Below are positions 1 through 9,099 of a stretch of DNA of 62,000 nucleotides, one piece after another; position 1 is the first letter of the stretch, and each line of letters starts with the position of its first letter. A model generated the notes under the pieces. That model made no database searches, was not told the origin of the DNA, and worked only from the letters and a program-made list of their open reading frames with translations. Where the stretch lies: assembly GCA_037447655.1 (NCBI GenBank), contig JBBHKE010003190.1:117424-179423 (forward strand). Reading direction: 5' to 3'. Both the position numbers and the translations under genes were made by a program. This DNA is from Zygnema cylindricum (Eukaryota > Streptophyta > Zygnematophyceae > Zygnematales > Zygnemataceae).

Positions 1-158
1 GTTGTATACGGCGCGAAACGGCCAACCCCCCAATATTGGGGTTCTGACTGTCAAGGGGTCAGTCACTTGGGTTTATATCAATTTGGAGTCGGCACTATCT
101 AGATAAGCTTCTTTTGGATCTGCATACTCTGAGGGCCAATGGAGGTCTCAGAGTTTCA
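1..158 (+). repeat. 3' end of an E-type copia LTR (plus orientation)
   Basis: This is the terminal part of an LTR; the rest lies left of the window. From about 40 onward it matches, in reverse complement, the terminal segment of the E1 LTRs near 26730 and 29967, including the start-codon hairpin (CTCTGAG before and CTCAGAG after an AATGGA loop). It ends in TTTCA at 158 and no primer-binding site follows, so it is a 3' LTR or solo LTR. The first 30 bases are not clearly matched. Confidence 0.75.
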
Positions 159-312
159 GCATGAGAATGTAGTTACTGAAAGAGAGAGAGAGCGTTGGAG
201 CCATGGCTGCCTCAACTCCATAAGAAGGACTAAAGAGTGACTTAAATCACTCTCAACAAAAGCTTGAGTCTGACAAGACTCAACCCCCCAACCGGCAAAG
301 CGCGGCATATGT
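159..312 (+). repeat. Element D 5' LTR, left piece
   Basis: This matches the D 3' LTR near 24490-24625: an AG-rich run, GAGCCATGGCT, the GAGTGACTTAAATCACTC palindrome and the antisense B-box region (reverse complement GGTTGAGTCTTG, followed by CTTTTG). It is cut at its left by the E-type LTR ending at 158 and at its right by element C. The LTR resumes at 18026. Confidence 0.7.
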
Positions 313-1089
313 TGTTCTACGACCACCGGTACAGGTGGAGCAGCAATAGTAGTAGAAGTAGACATGATACGCTCTCAGAAGCTATCAAGAATTCAATCAA
401 ACAGTTGTTTTCAAGTTCTCACTAAATTTTATACAAGCATCCAAACCTCGCAAAACTCTATCAGAATATACAGTATTATAAACAGTGGCAACTCCCAAAG
501 TTTCAACTCAATTGACTCGACAACACTCAAGATATAATACTCAGATGTTTCCCGAAAACTGTCTGCAATTTACTACTTGGAAGTCTAGATACATTTTGTG
601 TTCTGAGTCCTAAGTCTTATACTTGTGTTGTACCGATGATACCAGTGTACCTGAGAGGTATGTGAAACGCCAAACTAACACTAATCTGTCAACCTACCAC
701 TAAGCTACCACTAAGCTACCACTGAGCTAACTAGATTTGTTTATATCGCAGCTGCTCTATATTATACTTAATCATATCAAAGTATCTGCAGCTGCGTCAT
801 CCGTACGGAACATATCAAATGAAATTGCAGTTGCGTTGTCTTAACTAAGTTGCAGCTCCGTTGTTCGTACTACGTCGCAGCTGCGTTGTTGTATCGCACC
901 TGTGTTGCTGCATCGCAGTTGCATTGCTGCATCGTTCCTGCGTTCTCTCTCCTTGTTGTGTGAAATGGATGTAAGTGCCAATCCAAGATACATGTAGAAG
1001 TGCTTTAAGTGATGACTTGTGTCCTTGTAGATTTGTCTTCATGTTGTCATACTAATTCACTGAGACTTAAAGCTTTCAAAAAATCTACA
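313..1089 (-). repeat. Element C 3' LTR
   Basis: Aligned with 17276-18025. On the minus strand it begins TGTAGATTTTTTG just after a polypurine tract (GCTTTAGGGGAG, plus-strand 1090-1101) and ends ..GTAGAACA. As in the other families here, the gag ATG with its first codons (MSTSTT, ATG at 365) lies inside the LTR. It contains a degenerate short repeat of the GCAGYTGCGTTG type (about 785-945) and a row of TACCACTAAGC units near 695-730. Confidence 0.75.
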
Positions 1090-1250
1090 CTCCCCTAAAG
1101 CTTTAAGCTTAGTGTATCAGCGCAGTTGTGATGTCACACTTAGCGGAGCATGGCAACATAGCAGCGCAGCCATAGCAACGCAACATTGCAACATAGCAGC
1201 GGAACCATAGCAGCGTAATATGACAGTATTGCAATGGAGCTACTCACCTA
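1090..1250 (-). other. Polypurine tract and 3' spacer of element C
   Basis: The minus-strand polypurine tract TTTAGGGGAG lies directly before the LTR TG. Between it and the end of the RNase H reading frame are about 150 bases made of degenerate CATAGCAGCG/CAACGCAAC units. No gene is seen. Confidence 0.55.
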
Positions 1251-2220
1251 TTAACCCAATCCAACTGCATTCCTACAATAGTTCAGCTTGGGAGCAGAAA
1301 GAGCTTTAGTAAGCATATCAACAACCATTCTTGCATCTGGCAGATAACATAATTTGATCACCCTAGAGAGCACTCTTTCTCTTACAAAGTAATCGTAATC
1401 GTACATCCATATGCTTACTTTTGAAGTGGTGACTTGGGTTAGAGGCAATGGCAATGGCAGCCTGGTTATCACACTAGATCACCTATGGCCATACCTGCAT
1501 GTATCCTAGTTCTTGTAACATGGATTTTACCCATAAGAGTTCTTTGAGGGCCGAGGTTGCTGCCATATATTCTGACTCCATTGTCGATTGCGTTGTAACC
1601 TTTTGAATTTTGCTGCTCCAACACCACGTTCCGTTCCCAATCTGCAAAACGAATCTTGTGGTGGATTTCCGGCTTGGCATGTCGCCATAGCTGGCATCAC
1701 TCCACGTTTGCGGCTTCACTTTTCCTCCGCCAACTGTGAGTTTGGGGTCTTTTGTTCCTGCCAAATATCTTAAGACTCTCCTTGCTGCATCAAAATCAGA
1801 TTTTCTTGGATTCTCTAGACTCCTGCTCAGTTTCCCGTTTGCTACAGCAATGTCAGGACGGGTACAGTTCATGAAGTATATTGAGCTTCAAACTATCTGT
1901 CTGTAAGGTATTTGTGTCATAGAATTATTCTCCCCTGAATTTGAATTCTCGCTAACAATGACACGTGGTTCTGTCTCTTCTCCCTCTAACTTCTGCCAAA
2001 ATTCCATAAGAGTTAGACATCCTTTTGCCCCCCGCATTCCATACTCGTCTAATATGTTTCCAATAGCGTCTTTTTGAGTCAATTTTATTACTTTCTTATT
2101 TCTATCCCTCTCTACCTAAATAGCCAAAAATATATTTTGCCTCAACGAGATCTTTCATCTCGAACCGTGAGTTTAGAGTAGTTTTGATTTTATTAATTTC
2201 AGCCATTGATTTGCTAATTA
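1251..2220 (-). pseudogene. Element C RT C-terminus and RNase H (broken)
   Basis: Minus-strand fragments give, in order, the region after YVDD (LTQKDAIGNIL, IPYRQIV), then NCTRPDIAVANGKLSRSL, TWSDASYGD, WCWSSKIQKV and MESEYMAATSALKELLWVKSML, and finally VDMLTKALSAPKLNYC. This is the copia RT-connection and RNase H order, ending at the usual copia C-terminus. Frames change near 1875 and 1480, and at least one stop is present, so no protein is expected. The upstream half of RT continues at 6384 on the other side of element 1. Confidence 0.85.
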
Positions 2221-2426
2221 ATAGTTGTTGAAATTTATGTATTTTCTAGGTCTGTATTGGAAAAATAAATAGAGTGTTGAAAAGAGGTGACTAATAGTTC
2301 ACTTCTATATTTTAGTTAGAATGTAAAGAGAGAGAAAGAGAGGACCAAAGGCACGCCATGGTTGCCGCATCATTTAGAAGGAGGAATAATGAATTAGAAA
2401 GTATTTTACTAGTTTTAGCAAAATAC

Positions 2427-2499
2427 TGCCGCCGGCCAGATTTGAACCGGGGTCTGTAGGCTACCAAATAGACCAACGCCTTATCCATTATGCTACTAT
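2427..2499 (-). other. tRNA-like Pol III unit, antisense in element 1 5' LTR
   Basis: On the minus strand there is an A-box-like TAGCATAATGGATAAGGCG (D-arm type, resembling tRNA-Arg D arms), then GGTTCAAATCTGG (B box, GTTCAAATC core), then a TTTT run about 15 bases further on, near 2420. A TATATA-like tract lies about 30-40 bases upstream. The acceptor strands do not pair, so a functional tRNA is unlikely. The A box, B box and terminator layout fits an internal Pol III promoter. An identical unit is at 5488-5560. Confidence 0.6.
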
Positions 2500-2790
2500 C
2501 GAAACGATACACGTGAGATGTTTCACATATATTTATTTATTGATTCAAATGACTAATTCGCAAGAGACTAACGAAAACGCGCATTAATCAATTGATGCAT
2601 GGAAGCGAATCGAAGCCGTATAAATACAATTGATCGGACGGCCACCATTACAACCGCCACATGCAATAAGCTTTCGGCGGCCTTTGGGGATAGCGTCACG
2701 CGGTGCCACGTGGCGCCACATTATTTGACACCGGAGAAGATGGGAGGAGGAACCATGGCTCCCGATTTGGCACATGTCACCTTTTAGACC

Positions 2791-2822
2791 ATGTCGTACA
2801 ATGGCCGTACAATAAGTACATC
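2791..2822 (+). promoter_or_regulatory. GTAC cluster in LTR promoter
   Basis: Three GTAC cores (TCGTACAA, CCGTACAA, AGTACA) lie within about 30 bases, upstream of an ACTATATAG and an ATTGG (inverted CCAAT) motif. TNCGTACAA is the published SBP-domain binding consensus; binding here is inferred. The block recurs in every other LTR family of the window. Confidence 0.4.
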
Positions 2823-2947
2823 GCCCATCATACCTTCTTGTACTATATAGTGTTCCTATTGGACTAGGGTTTAGTAGTAGGTAGTCATGAGTAGGCAGAC
2901 TAAGACTTAGTGATATTTCGGTACCTCTCTCTAAGAGAGCTTGTAAC

Positions 2948-3084
2948 TATAAAGGTCATCTTTGGCCAGCCATAACTTAATGCTCGGGTGAGCAAATTCA
3001 GTGATTCTTTTTGCTGCGGACTCAAGGGAGTCCAAGCTACACAAGGGTGTAGTCGGTCAGAGTCATTGCGTGCCAGGGTGGCAC
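2948..3084 (+). promoter_or_regulatory. TATA box and leader hairpin array, element 1 5' LTR
   Basis: TATAAA at 2948-2953 predicts a transcript start near 2980. Four consecutive short hairpins follow: GCTC/GAGC (2982-2993), GGACTC/GAGTCC with AAGG loop (3018-3033), CTACAC/GTGTAG with AAGG loop (3037-3052), and GTGCCA/TGGCAC with GGG loop (3070-3084). They would be in the packaged RNA leader. Confidence 0.6.
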
Positions 3085-3302
3085 TTATTCAGTGGGAAAG
3101 TCAAAGTGGGGAATATTGTCCAAAACACATATTGAAGCTTTGCATTTTGTGGTGGAACTGAGCACACAGAAGGTCTTCTCTTCATAGGGGTGAAGGTATA
3201 TTGGGGTTCTTATTGTCAAAGGATCATTTATTTGGGTTTATATCAACTTGGAGTCGGCACAATCTAGATTAGCTTCTTTTGGATCTGCGAATTCTGTGGG
3301 CA

Positions 3303-5273
3303 ATGGAGCCCGTAGAATTTCAGGTTATTGGCCCACCATCTAGGGTGCCTATGTTCGATGGAACAAACTTCACTTATTGGGAGTTCACAATGGAGGGATT
3401 GCTTTTCGAGAAGCACTTATGGGGAATTGTTTCGGGACAAGTGAGGTGTCCGCCACCGGGCTTTGGAGGAAATCACTACGGAGAATCATCTTGGGCTTCC
3501 CAGACCACCAACCGTATTTCGGATGCAACAGAAGGTGAAGGGAAAAATATTGCCATGGAAGGGGGAAAAGGGGAGAAGGATAAAGGGACACTTATGGTGA
3601 GGGGAGCTAAGCTCTCCGTTATAGCTCCACTTGGAGGAGTTATAAGTAAAACTGAAGAAAATGATAGTAAAATTTGGGAGTATAAATAAACTATAGCAAA
3701 ACATCTTATACTTAGATATGTGTCTAAGTCCATAGCTATTACTTTTTTAAGTCTAACTAAGTCTTCGGAAATCTGGGAAACACTAAGTCAGATTTATAAA
3801 AGTGAGACTATTCAGAGGCAGCAGTTAGTAAAACAAGAAATAGAGGCCTATGTTTATAAAGGCGGTAACATGATAGAGTTTTGCAATGATATTGCTGCGT
3901 TATATGTCGAGCTTGCTAGTGCGGGGTATGTAGAATCTGAGGAGAGAAAGATTAATACATTACTCATGAAACTCCCAAATAAGTACGAAAACATCATTTA
4001 TTGTATGCAGGCAATGGATGGCTCCTCATGGACTTGGAGCTTTACCATGGGGATAATTCTTGTGAGGGAAAGCATTTTGGAGCTTCGTAGGAGAAATGAC
4101 AGGGTGAATGCATTTACAACTGGTGGTGATTGGCGGAAGCGTGATGAGAGGAATTGCGGTGACGAGCGGAAGCGTGATGAGAGGAAGAAAGACGAAGGTA
4201 AACCTTATCGAAACTTTGGTGGAAAGAGAGGGAGAGGAAAAGAAAGGGGAGCTTTGAAAAAGGGTGTTTGCTTCTTTTGTAGAGAACCGGGTCATTATAT
4301 GGAGGAATGCCCTTGTTTGGAAGAACTTAGAAGTTGGAATGTGGATGAGGAGGAAAAAAGGGAAGAGCATAAAGGGGATAAAGAAATCTTAGAGCTTCTC
4401 CACATTGGTAGAATGGAGAAGAGAGAAAAGTACACAGAAATTCCACAAAAGCAACAGTGTGCTTTTGGAGGTATAAGGGAAGTAAAGGGAAGGGAGGTAC
4501 TTAAAGGAGTTAGACATGATGTGGATGTCAAGGAGTATAGAAAGTCAGATAAAGAATCTATAATTGAAAAAGTGAAAAATAAAATTAATGAGGATAAGTT
4601 AATAGATATTTTGGAAACAGAAAACTGGTCGGAAAGGGAGACTTCAACGGCTTTGGAGGAAAGGGGAGAACTAAATATAGAGGGAGTTTTAAAAGATAGG
4701 GGAGAAGAGGAATATTTAATGAAAGGTTTAGGGGAGGAGAAATATTTATTGGGAATAAAAATAGAAAGTGATAGCGGAAAGAATTCCATGGGAGAGAGTG
4801 AGGAAAGTTCAAAAAATGGGGTGAGTATCATGGATAAAGATATGAGTACGGAAGAAGTAGATCTTATGAGGAACTTAGTGGGGACACTTGTTTTTTGGGA
4901 TAATTTGGGGGATAACTGGTTTGACATCTTTAATGAGAGTGATGGCATTTATGAAGGTGTGCATATAAGAGGGTTAGCATCTGGGTGTGTGTTGCAGATT
5001 GGAGATGGGGCTGGCTGTTTGAATTGCAAGAGGGAAATTGGATTTAGTGTCGATGGAAATGAAATGAGGTGGATAAAGTATTTTCTCGGATTTTTGAAAA
5101 ATGGCATGCAAAATAACATGTGTGATGTAATTATTATTTCAGTTCATCTAATACACATCTTTAAATACAAAGGTATTCACTTAGAGTTTTATGAGGAGAA
5201 AAGAAAGAAGAAAAAGAAAAAGAAGGAAAAAAAAAGTTTGTGTTTAGTGGGAGTTAAAAAGAAAATAGACTAG
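3303..5273 (+). CDS. Element 1 Gag-like protein with degenerate RT/RNase H tail
   Basis: A Ty1/copia Gag. The ATG is inside the LTR in a hairpin loop, and the primer-binding site is translated as part of the frame. The N-terminal part carries the MGPPSRVP-type start (here VIGPPSRVP) and FDGTNFTYWEF. A single TAA at 3687-3689 interrupts the frame, which then continues in phase. The middle has the usual copia Gag body (YVYKGGNMIEFCND, INTLLMKLPNKYEN). The zinc knuckle CFFCREPGHYMEEC is near 4268-4310. After the short CAFGG segment that precedes protease in autonomous relatives, no DSG, integrase or YVDD follows. The C-terminal third is a weak match to RT connection/RNase H (KYLLGIKIE, SGCVLQIGDGAGC, MRWIKYFLGFL) and ends in a lysine-rich tail. 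About 656 codons. Its likely role is capsid and RNA binding in a particle supplied by autonomous elements. Confidence 0.8.
3323..3337 (+). other. Primer-binding site, element 1
   Basis: GGTTATTGGCCCACC directly follows the LTR CA. It differs by one base from GGTTATGGGCCCACC, the complement of the anticodon stem-loop of initiator tRNA-Met. Confidence 0.8.
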
Positions 5274-6383
5274 AAAATAAGGGGAGTGTTTAAATTTATG
5301 TATTTTCTAGGTCTGTATTGGAAAAATAAATAGAGTGTTGAAAAGAGGTGACTAATAGTTCACTTCTATATTTTAGTTAGAATGTAAAGAGAGAGAAAGA
5401 GAGGACCAAAGGCACGCCATGGTTGCCGCATCATTTAGAAGGAGGAATAATGAATTAGAAAGTATTTTACTAGTTTTAGCAAAATACTGCCGCCGGCCAG
5501 ATTTGAACCGGGGTCTGTAGGCTACCAAATAGACCAACGCCTTATCCATTATGCTACTATCGAAACGATACACGTGAGATGTTTCACATATATTTATTTA
5601 TTGATTCAAATGACTAATTCGCAAGAGACTAACGAAAACGCGCATTAATCAATTGATGCATGGAAGCGAATCGAAGCCGTATAAATACAATTGATCGGAC
5701 GGCCACCATTACAGCCGCCACATGCAATAAGCTTTCGGCGGCCTTTGGGGATAGCGTCACGCGGTGCCACGTGGCGCCACATTATTTGACACCGGAGAAG
5801 ATGGGAGGAGGAACCATGGCTCCCGATTTGGCACATGTCACCTTTTAGACCATGTCGTACAATGGCCGTACAATAAGTACATCGCCCATCATACCTTCTT
5901 GTACTATATAGTGTTCCTATTGGACTAGGGTTTAGTAGTAGGTAGTCATGAGTAGGCAGACTAAGACTTAGTGATATTTCGGTATCTCTCTCTAAGAGAG
6001 CTTGTAACTATAAAGGTCATCTTTGGCCAGCCATAACTTAATGCTCGGGTGAGCAAATTCAGTGATTCTTTTTGCTGCGGACTCAGGGGAGTCCATGCTA
6101 CACAAGGGTGTAGTCGGTCAGAGTCATTGCGTGCCAGGGTGGCACTTATTCAGTGGGAAAGTCAAAGTGGGGAATATTGTCCAAAACACATATTGAAGCT
6201 TTGCATTTTGTGGTGGAACTGAGCACACAGAAGGTCTTCTCTTCATAGGGGTGAAGGTATATTGGGGTTCTTATTGTCAAGGGATCATTTATTTGGGTTT
6301 ATATCAACTTGGAGTCGGCACAATCTAGATTAGCTTCTTTTGGATCTGCGAATTCTGTGGGCAATGGAGCCCATAGAATTTCA
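5274..6383 (+). repeat. Element 1 polypurine tract and 3' LTR
   Basis: AAAATAAGGGGAG precedes the LTR TG at 5287. The LTR duplicates 2226-3322 nearly base for base, ends TTTCA at 6383 and is followed by the ATAGT target duplicate. It contains a second copy of the antisense tRNA-like unit (5488-5560) and of the start-codon hairpin. Confidence 0.93.
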
Positions 6384-6990
6384 ATAGTAAATCATCTACA
6401 TACACCGCTATATACACTATCCCATTTTCACCCTTTAGAACGTAGACAGAGTGTTCATAACTTATCCTTTAAAATCCTAGGCTAGTCAAGAATTCATCGA
6501 GCTTCAGATTCCATTGCCTATGGGCCTGTTTTTGGCCATAAAGATTGCCTATGGGCCTGTTTTTGGCCATAAAGAGATTTTAGCAGCTTGCATACTAAGT
6601 GCTCTTTTCCTGGTTTTGTATACTTTTAAGGCTCCTGCATATAAATGGTCTCCTCTAGTTCTCCATGCAAAAATGTTGTCTTTACATCCATCTGATGTAT
6701 TCCCTATCCTTTATAGCAGTTAGGGACAACAAAATCCTAACTGTCGGAAATCTTACAACTGGAGAGAACGTTTCTTCAAAACCGATTCCTTCCTTTTGAT
6801 TATAACCCTTTGCCACAAGTCTAGCCTTATATCGTTCAATGGTGTTTGTGGATTTAACTTCACCTTGAATACCCATTTGCTACCGATTGTCTTTTGGTTT
6901 GGAGGAAGTTCCACAAGCTCCCATGTTTGGGCCTTCATGATCGACTTCATTTCGTCATTTGCTTCCTCGATTCAGTGATTGCGCTCTGGT
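6384..6990 (-). pseudogene. Element C reverse transcriptase, N-terminal half (broken)
   Basis: The minus strand encodes the conserved copia RT entry: [29 protein letters not shown], then [37 protein letters not shown], and at the left end the first half of the YVDDLL motif, cut by element 1. A frame change near 6840 and a 31-base tandem duplication at 6513-6575 destroy the frame. Confidence 0.85.
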
Positions 6991-6999
6991 GATGAGAAG

Positions 7000-7598
7000 G
7001 CCTCTTAGATGGTCAAGGGCTCCCTTGAGGCTGTCGAGTAGGCAAAGTGAGAGCTTGCTTGCAGGCGATTGATGGATCTTCTTCCCCATTGGAAATTCTG
7101 AGGCTGAGATCGTCGGATGTCACGCATTCCGTTGGATGCGCTGATTGCGCTGGTTGCGGCCTGTGTGTATTGATTGGTGTTAGTCTCGTTGGAACTAAAC
7201 TTGTTGAGGAAATGGGAGAGAGTCTGACTCTAGAGTCGCCATCGGAGAATGTTGCATCTGCGGGACAATTTCTTGCATCCAATCTAAAATGACATACTCC
7301 TGTACTTTTTATTGCTTTTGCTGCTCTGTCATTTGAAATAAATCTATCGAGTCTAGTTCATCTTTGACAATGATATTCCGTGCTACAACTATTTTCTGCC
7401 TCTCAAACACAAAGACTGCATAACCTTTTGAGTGATCATCATATCCAAACAAAATACCCGATAATCCTTTTGGTTCCATTTTCCATCTGTCTTTAGACGT
7501 GTCTAAGATAAAGCATTGACTACCAAAGAATTTGAAATGGCTAACATCAGGTTTGCTACCTGTCCAGATCTCTTAAAGAGTGGGTCTACCGATCTTGA
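7000..7598 (-). pseudogene. Element C integrase C-terminus and linker (broken)
   Basis: The right part reads as the integrase C-terminal GKPDVSHFKFFGSQCF, GYDDHSKGYAVF and DELDSID type segment. The left part (7013-7282) is a Ser/Pro/Thr-rich linker before RT. Stops are present near 7575 and 7300. Confidence 0.7.
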
Positions 7599-8134
7599 TC
7601 ATATCCTATTATTAATATAAACCGCACAATTTAGAGCCTCGGCGAAGAATTTTCGATCCACATTTTTATCCGCGAGCATCGACCTAGAGCTCTCCGTGAG
7701 AGTTCTATTTAATCTTTCCGACACCCCATTTTGTTCCGGGGAATATGGAACAGTCAGTAGATGACTTATGCCTTCCTTGAGTAAAAAGGTTTCAAATTCT
7801 TTCGATGTATATTCACCAACATTGTCCGATCTGAGCTGCAAAGTAGGTAAATCATGAAGTTTTTCAACATATGCTTTATAGTGTTTGAAGTGACCAAACA
7901 CTTCACTCTTCTCTTTCATGAAGTAAACTTTTGTAAACCTGGAGAAATCATCCGTGAAGGTGGCCATATATTTCATTCCTCCAGCAGATGGAACCTTCGG
8001 AGGACCAAAAACATCCGAATGAATTTGTTGTAAAAGTTTTGTGGACCGATGACCGATGTTCTGTAGTCTGTGGATTTTGCCCAAAGCGTAGCCATCACAT
8101 GTTTTGACCGGCTGATTTGTGATTGATACACCTT
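7599..8134 (-). pseudogene. Element C integrase core (broken)
   Basis: The frame 8084-7599 carries the DDE integrase core: IHSDVFGPP (first Asp), LRSDNVGEYTSKEFE (second Asp) and PEQNGVSERLNRTL (Glu), then FAEALNCAVYINNR. Spacing is as in copia integrases. The upstream CDGYALGK zinc-side segment is in the same frame to about 8130. Confidence 0.88.
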
Positions 8135-8700
8135 CTATTTTCCAGTAAGGACCATTTTTCTCAAACTATCATAGTTTACATGGCATAATAGTTTATGCCA
8201 CAATTCATCTGAATACAAAACACTGGAGTACAAAACATCATTCTCCTTACTATTAGCCATATCCATTAGGTACATCTTGATATTATCTCTAGTACCTGAA
8301 AATTCGACTTTGCCATTCTTGCTAACAACCTGTATACCATTTTTCAAATTAACCTCAAAGCCTTTACTCTCTACCAAAGACGTAGAAAACAGATTTTTTT
8401 AAAGTCACGCACAAATAAGACATTGTGAAGAGTTCTTTCAGTTGCTTTGCCCTCCACATCCACTAGTAAAGACATATCACCCATAGCACGAGTCTGAACA
8501 CTCATTCCACAAGCATAATAAATATTTTTCTCCGGCGTTGTTTTCAGATTTTTGAAGATGGCTTTGTTCCAGCACATGTGGGCTGACGCTCCCGTGTCCA
8601 TTATCCATCCAGGGTCCTTGGTGCCCTCCATCGCTGCCGCCATGGCAAATAGATCCGTTTCATCTTCCTCAAAAAATGTCAAAGTCTCATCCTGGAGTGA
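8135..8700 (-). pseudogene. Element C protease and GAG-pre-integrase region (broken)
   Basis: The frame 8682-8371 holds the aspartic protease start PGWIMDTGASAHMC with the D[ST]G active site. It is followed in another frame (8377-8135) by VESKGFEVNLKNGIQVVSKNG and DELWHKLLCHVNYDSLRKMV, the His-rich half of the GAG-pre-integrase HHCC finger. The frameshift lies at an A/T run near 8395. Confidence 0.82.
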
Positions 8701-9099
8701 TGAATGTCAAGCTCATGTGCTTCACAGGCACCCCTTTTATCTTACTAAGGATTCCCGGGCCTTTTTCCTCTGTACGGTCATCAAAGTACGGGGAAAGGAG
8801 CGGTCTCAGCCGGACCAGATTCTTCTATTTTCCTAATTGAACGAAACGCACTTTATTTCGCGCCTAACGGAGGCCGGATGACAAAGTTACTCCGTTCCAA
8901 AGATTACCATCCTGTTACATGTGACCAGTTGCCAACTGTCCCGTTGGGGGCTACATTGTGGAACGCCACTTAACTTTTGGGATAGTCTTGTAGATTTTGC
9001 TGTTGGCTGTAAGTAGGACGTAAGTTCAGGTCCACCAGCCGGGTAGAACATTTATTAATGTGAGTCAAAGCTAGACGTTTCACGTGAATTTAGATCTTT
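8701..9099. other. Unassigned stretch between element C protease and lone LTR
   Basis: The left part (to about 8860) may be the Gag-protease spacer of element C on the minus strand, without conserved motifs. Positions 8860-9099 show no recognisable gene, repeat or promoter; this could be the diverged head of the LTR that follows. Confidence 0.3.

Larger units (their letters stand above)
2226..3322 (+). repeat. Element 1 5' LTR (mosaic, E-A-E)
   Basis: The head (2226-2274) resembles the E-type LTR start (TATTTTCTAGGTCT). From 2275 the TGTTGAAAAGAGG core of the A type follows, with the antisense tRNA-like unit, the GCCACGTGGCGCCAC block and a GTAC cluster. From about 3115 the tail is E-type. 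A TATA box (TATAAA) is at 2948-2953. The gag ATG is inside the LTR at 3303. Confidence 0.9.
2226..6383 (+). mobile_element. Element 1: gag-only (TR-GAG-like) copia LTR retrotransposon
   Basis: A complete insertion: two 1097-base LTRs (2226-3322 and 5287-6383), TG..CA termini, and a 5-base target duplication ATAGT at 2221-2225 and 6384-6388. The internal region is only 1964 bases and encodes one gag-type reading frame; protease, integrase and RT catalytic motifs are absent, so it is non-autonomous. It sits in element C at the codons for YVDDLL. The two LTRs differ at only a few positions (for example 2653/5714 and 2924/5985), so the insertion is fairly young compared with C. Confidence 0.95.

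Noticed and set aside
2427-2499. Calling the LTR units functional tRNA genes
   Set aside because: The acceptor strands do not pair at the normal positions and the anticodon arms are irregular; only promoter boxes and, in some, a 3' minihelix are kept.
2312-2512. A 66-codon minus-strand frame found twice (also 5373-5573)
   Set aside because: It is repeated because both LTRs of element 1 carry it; it spans the tRNA-like unit and has no protein-like features.
4026-4948. Long Ser/Pro/Leu/Phe-rich frames opposite gag (also 28437-29335, 50181-51090, 53372-54282)
   Set aside because: They are antisense shadows of purine-rich gag codons; composition is that of the reversed Lys/Glu/Gly-rich strand and no domain is visible.
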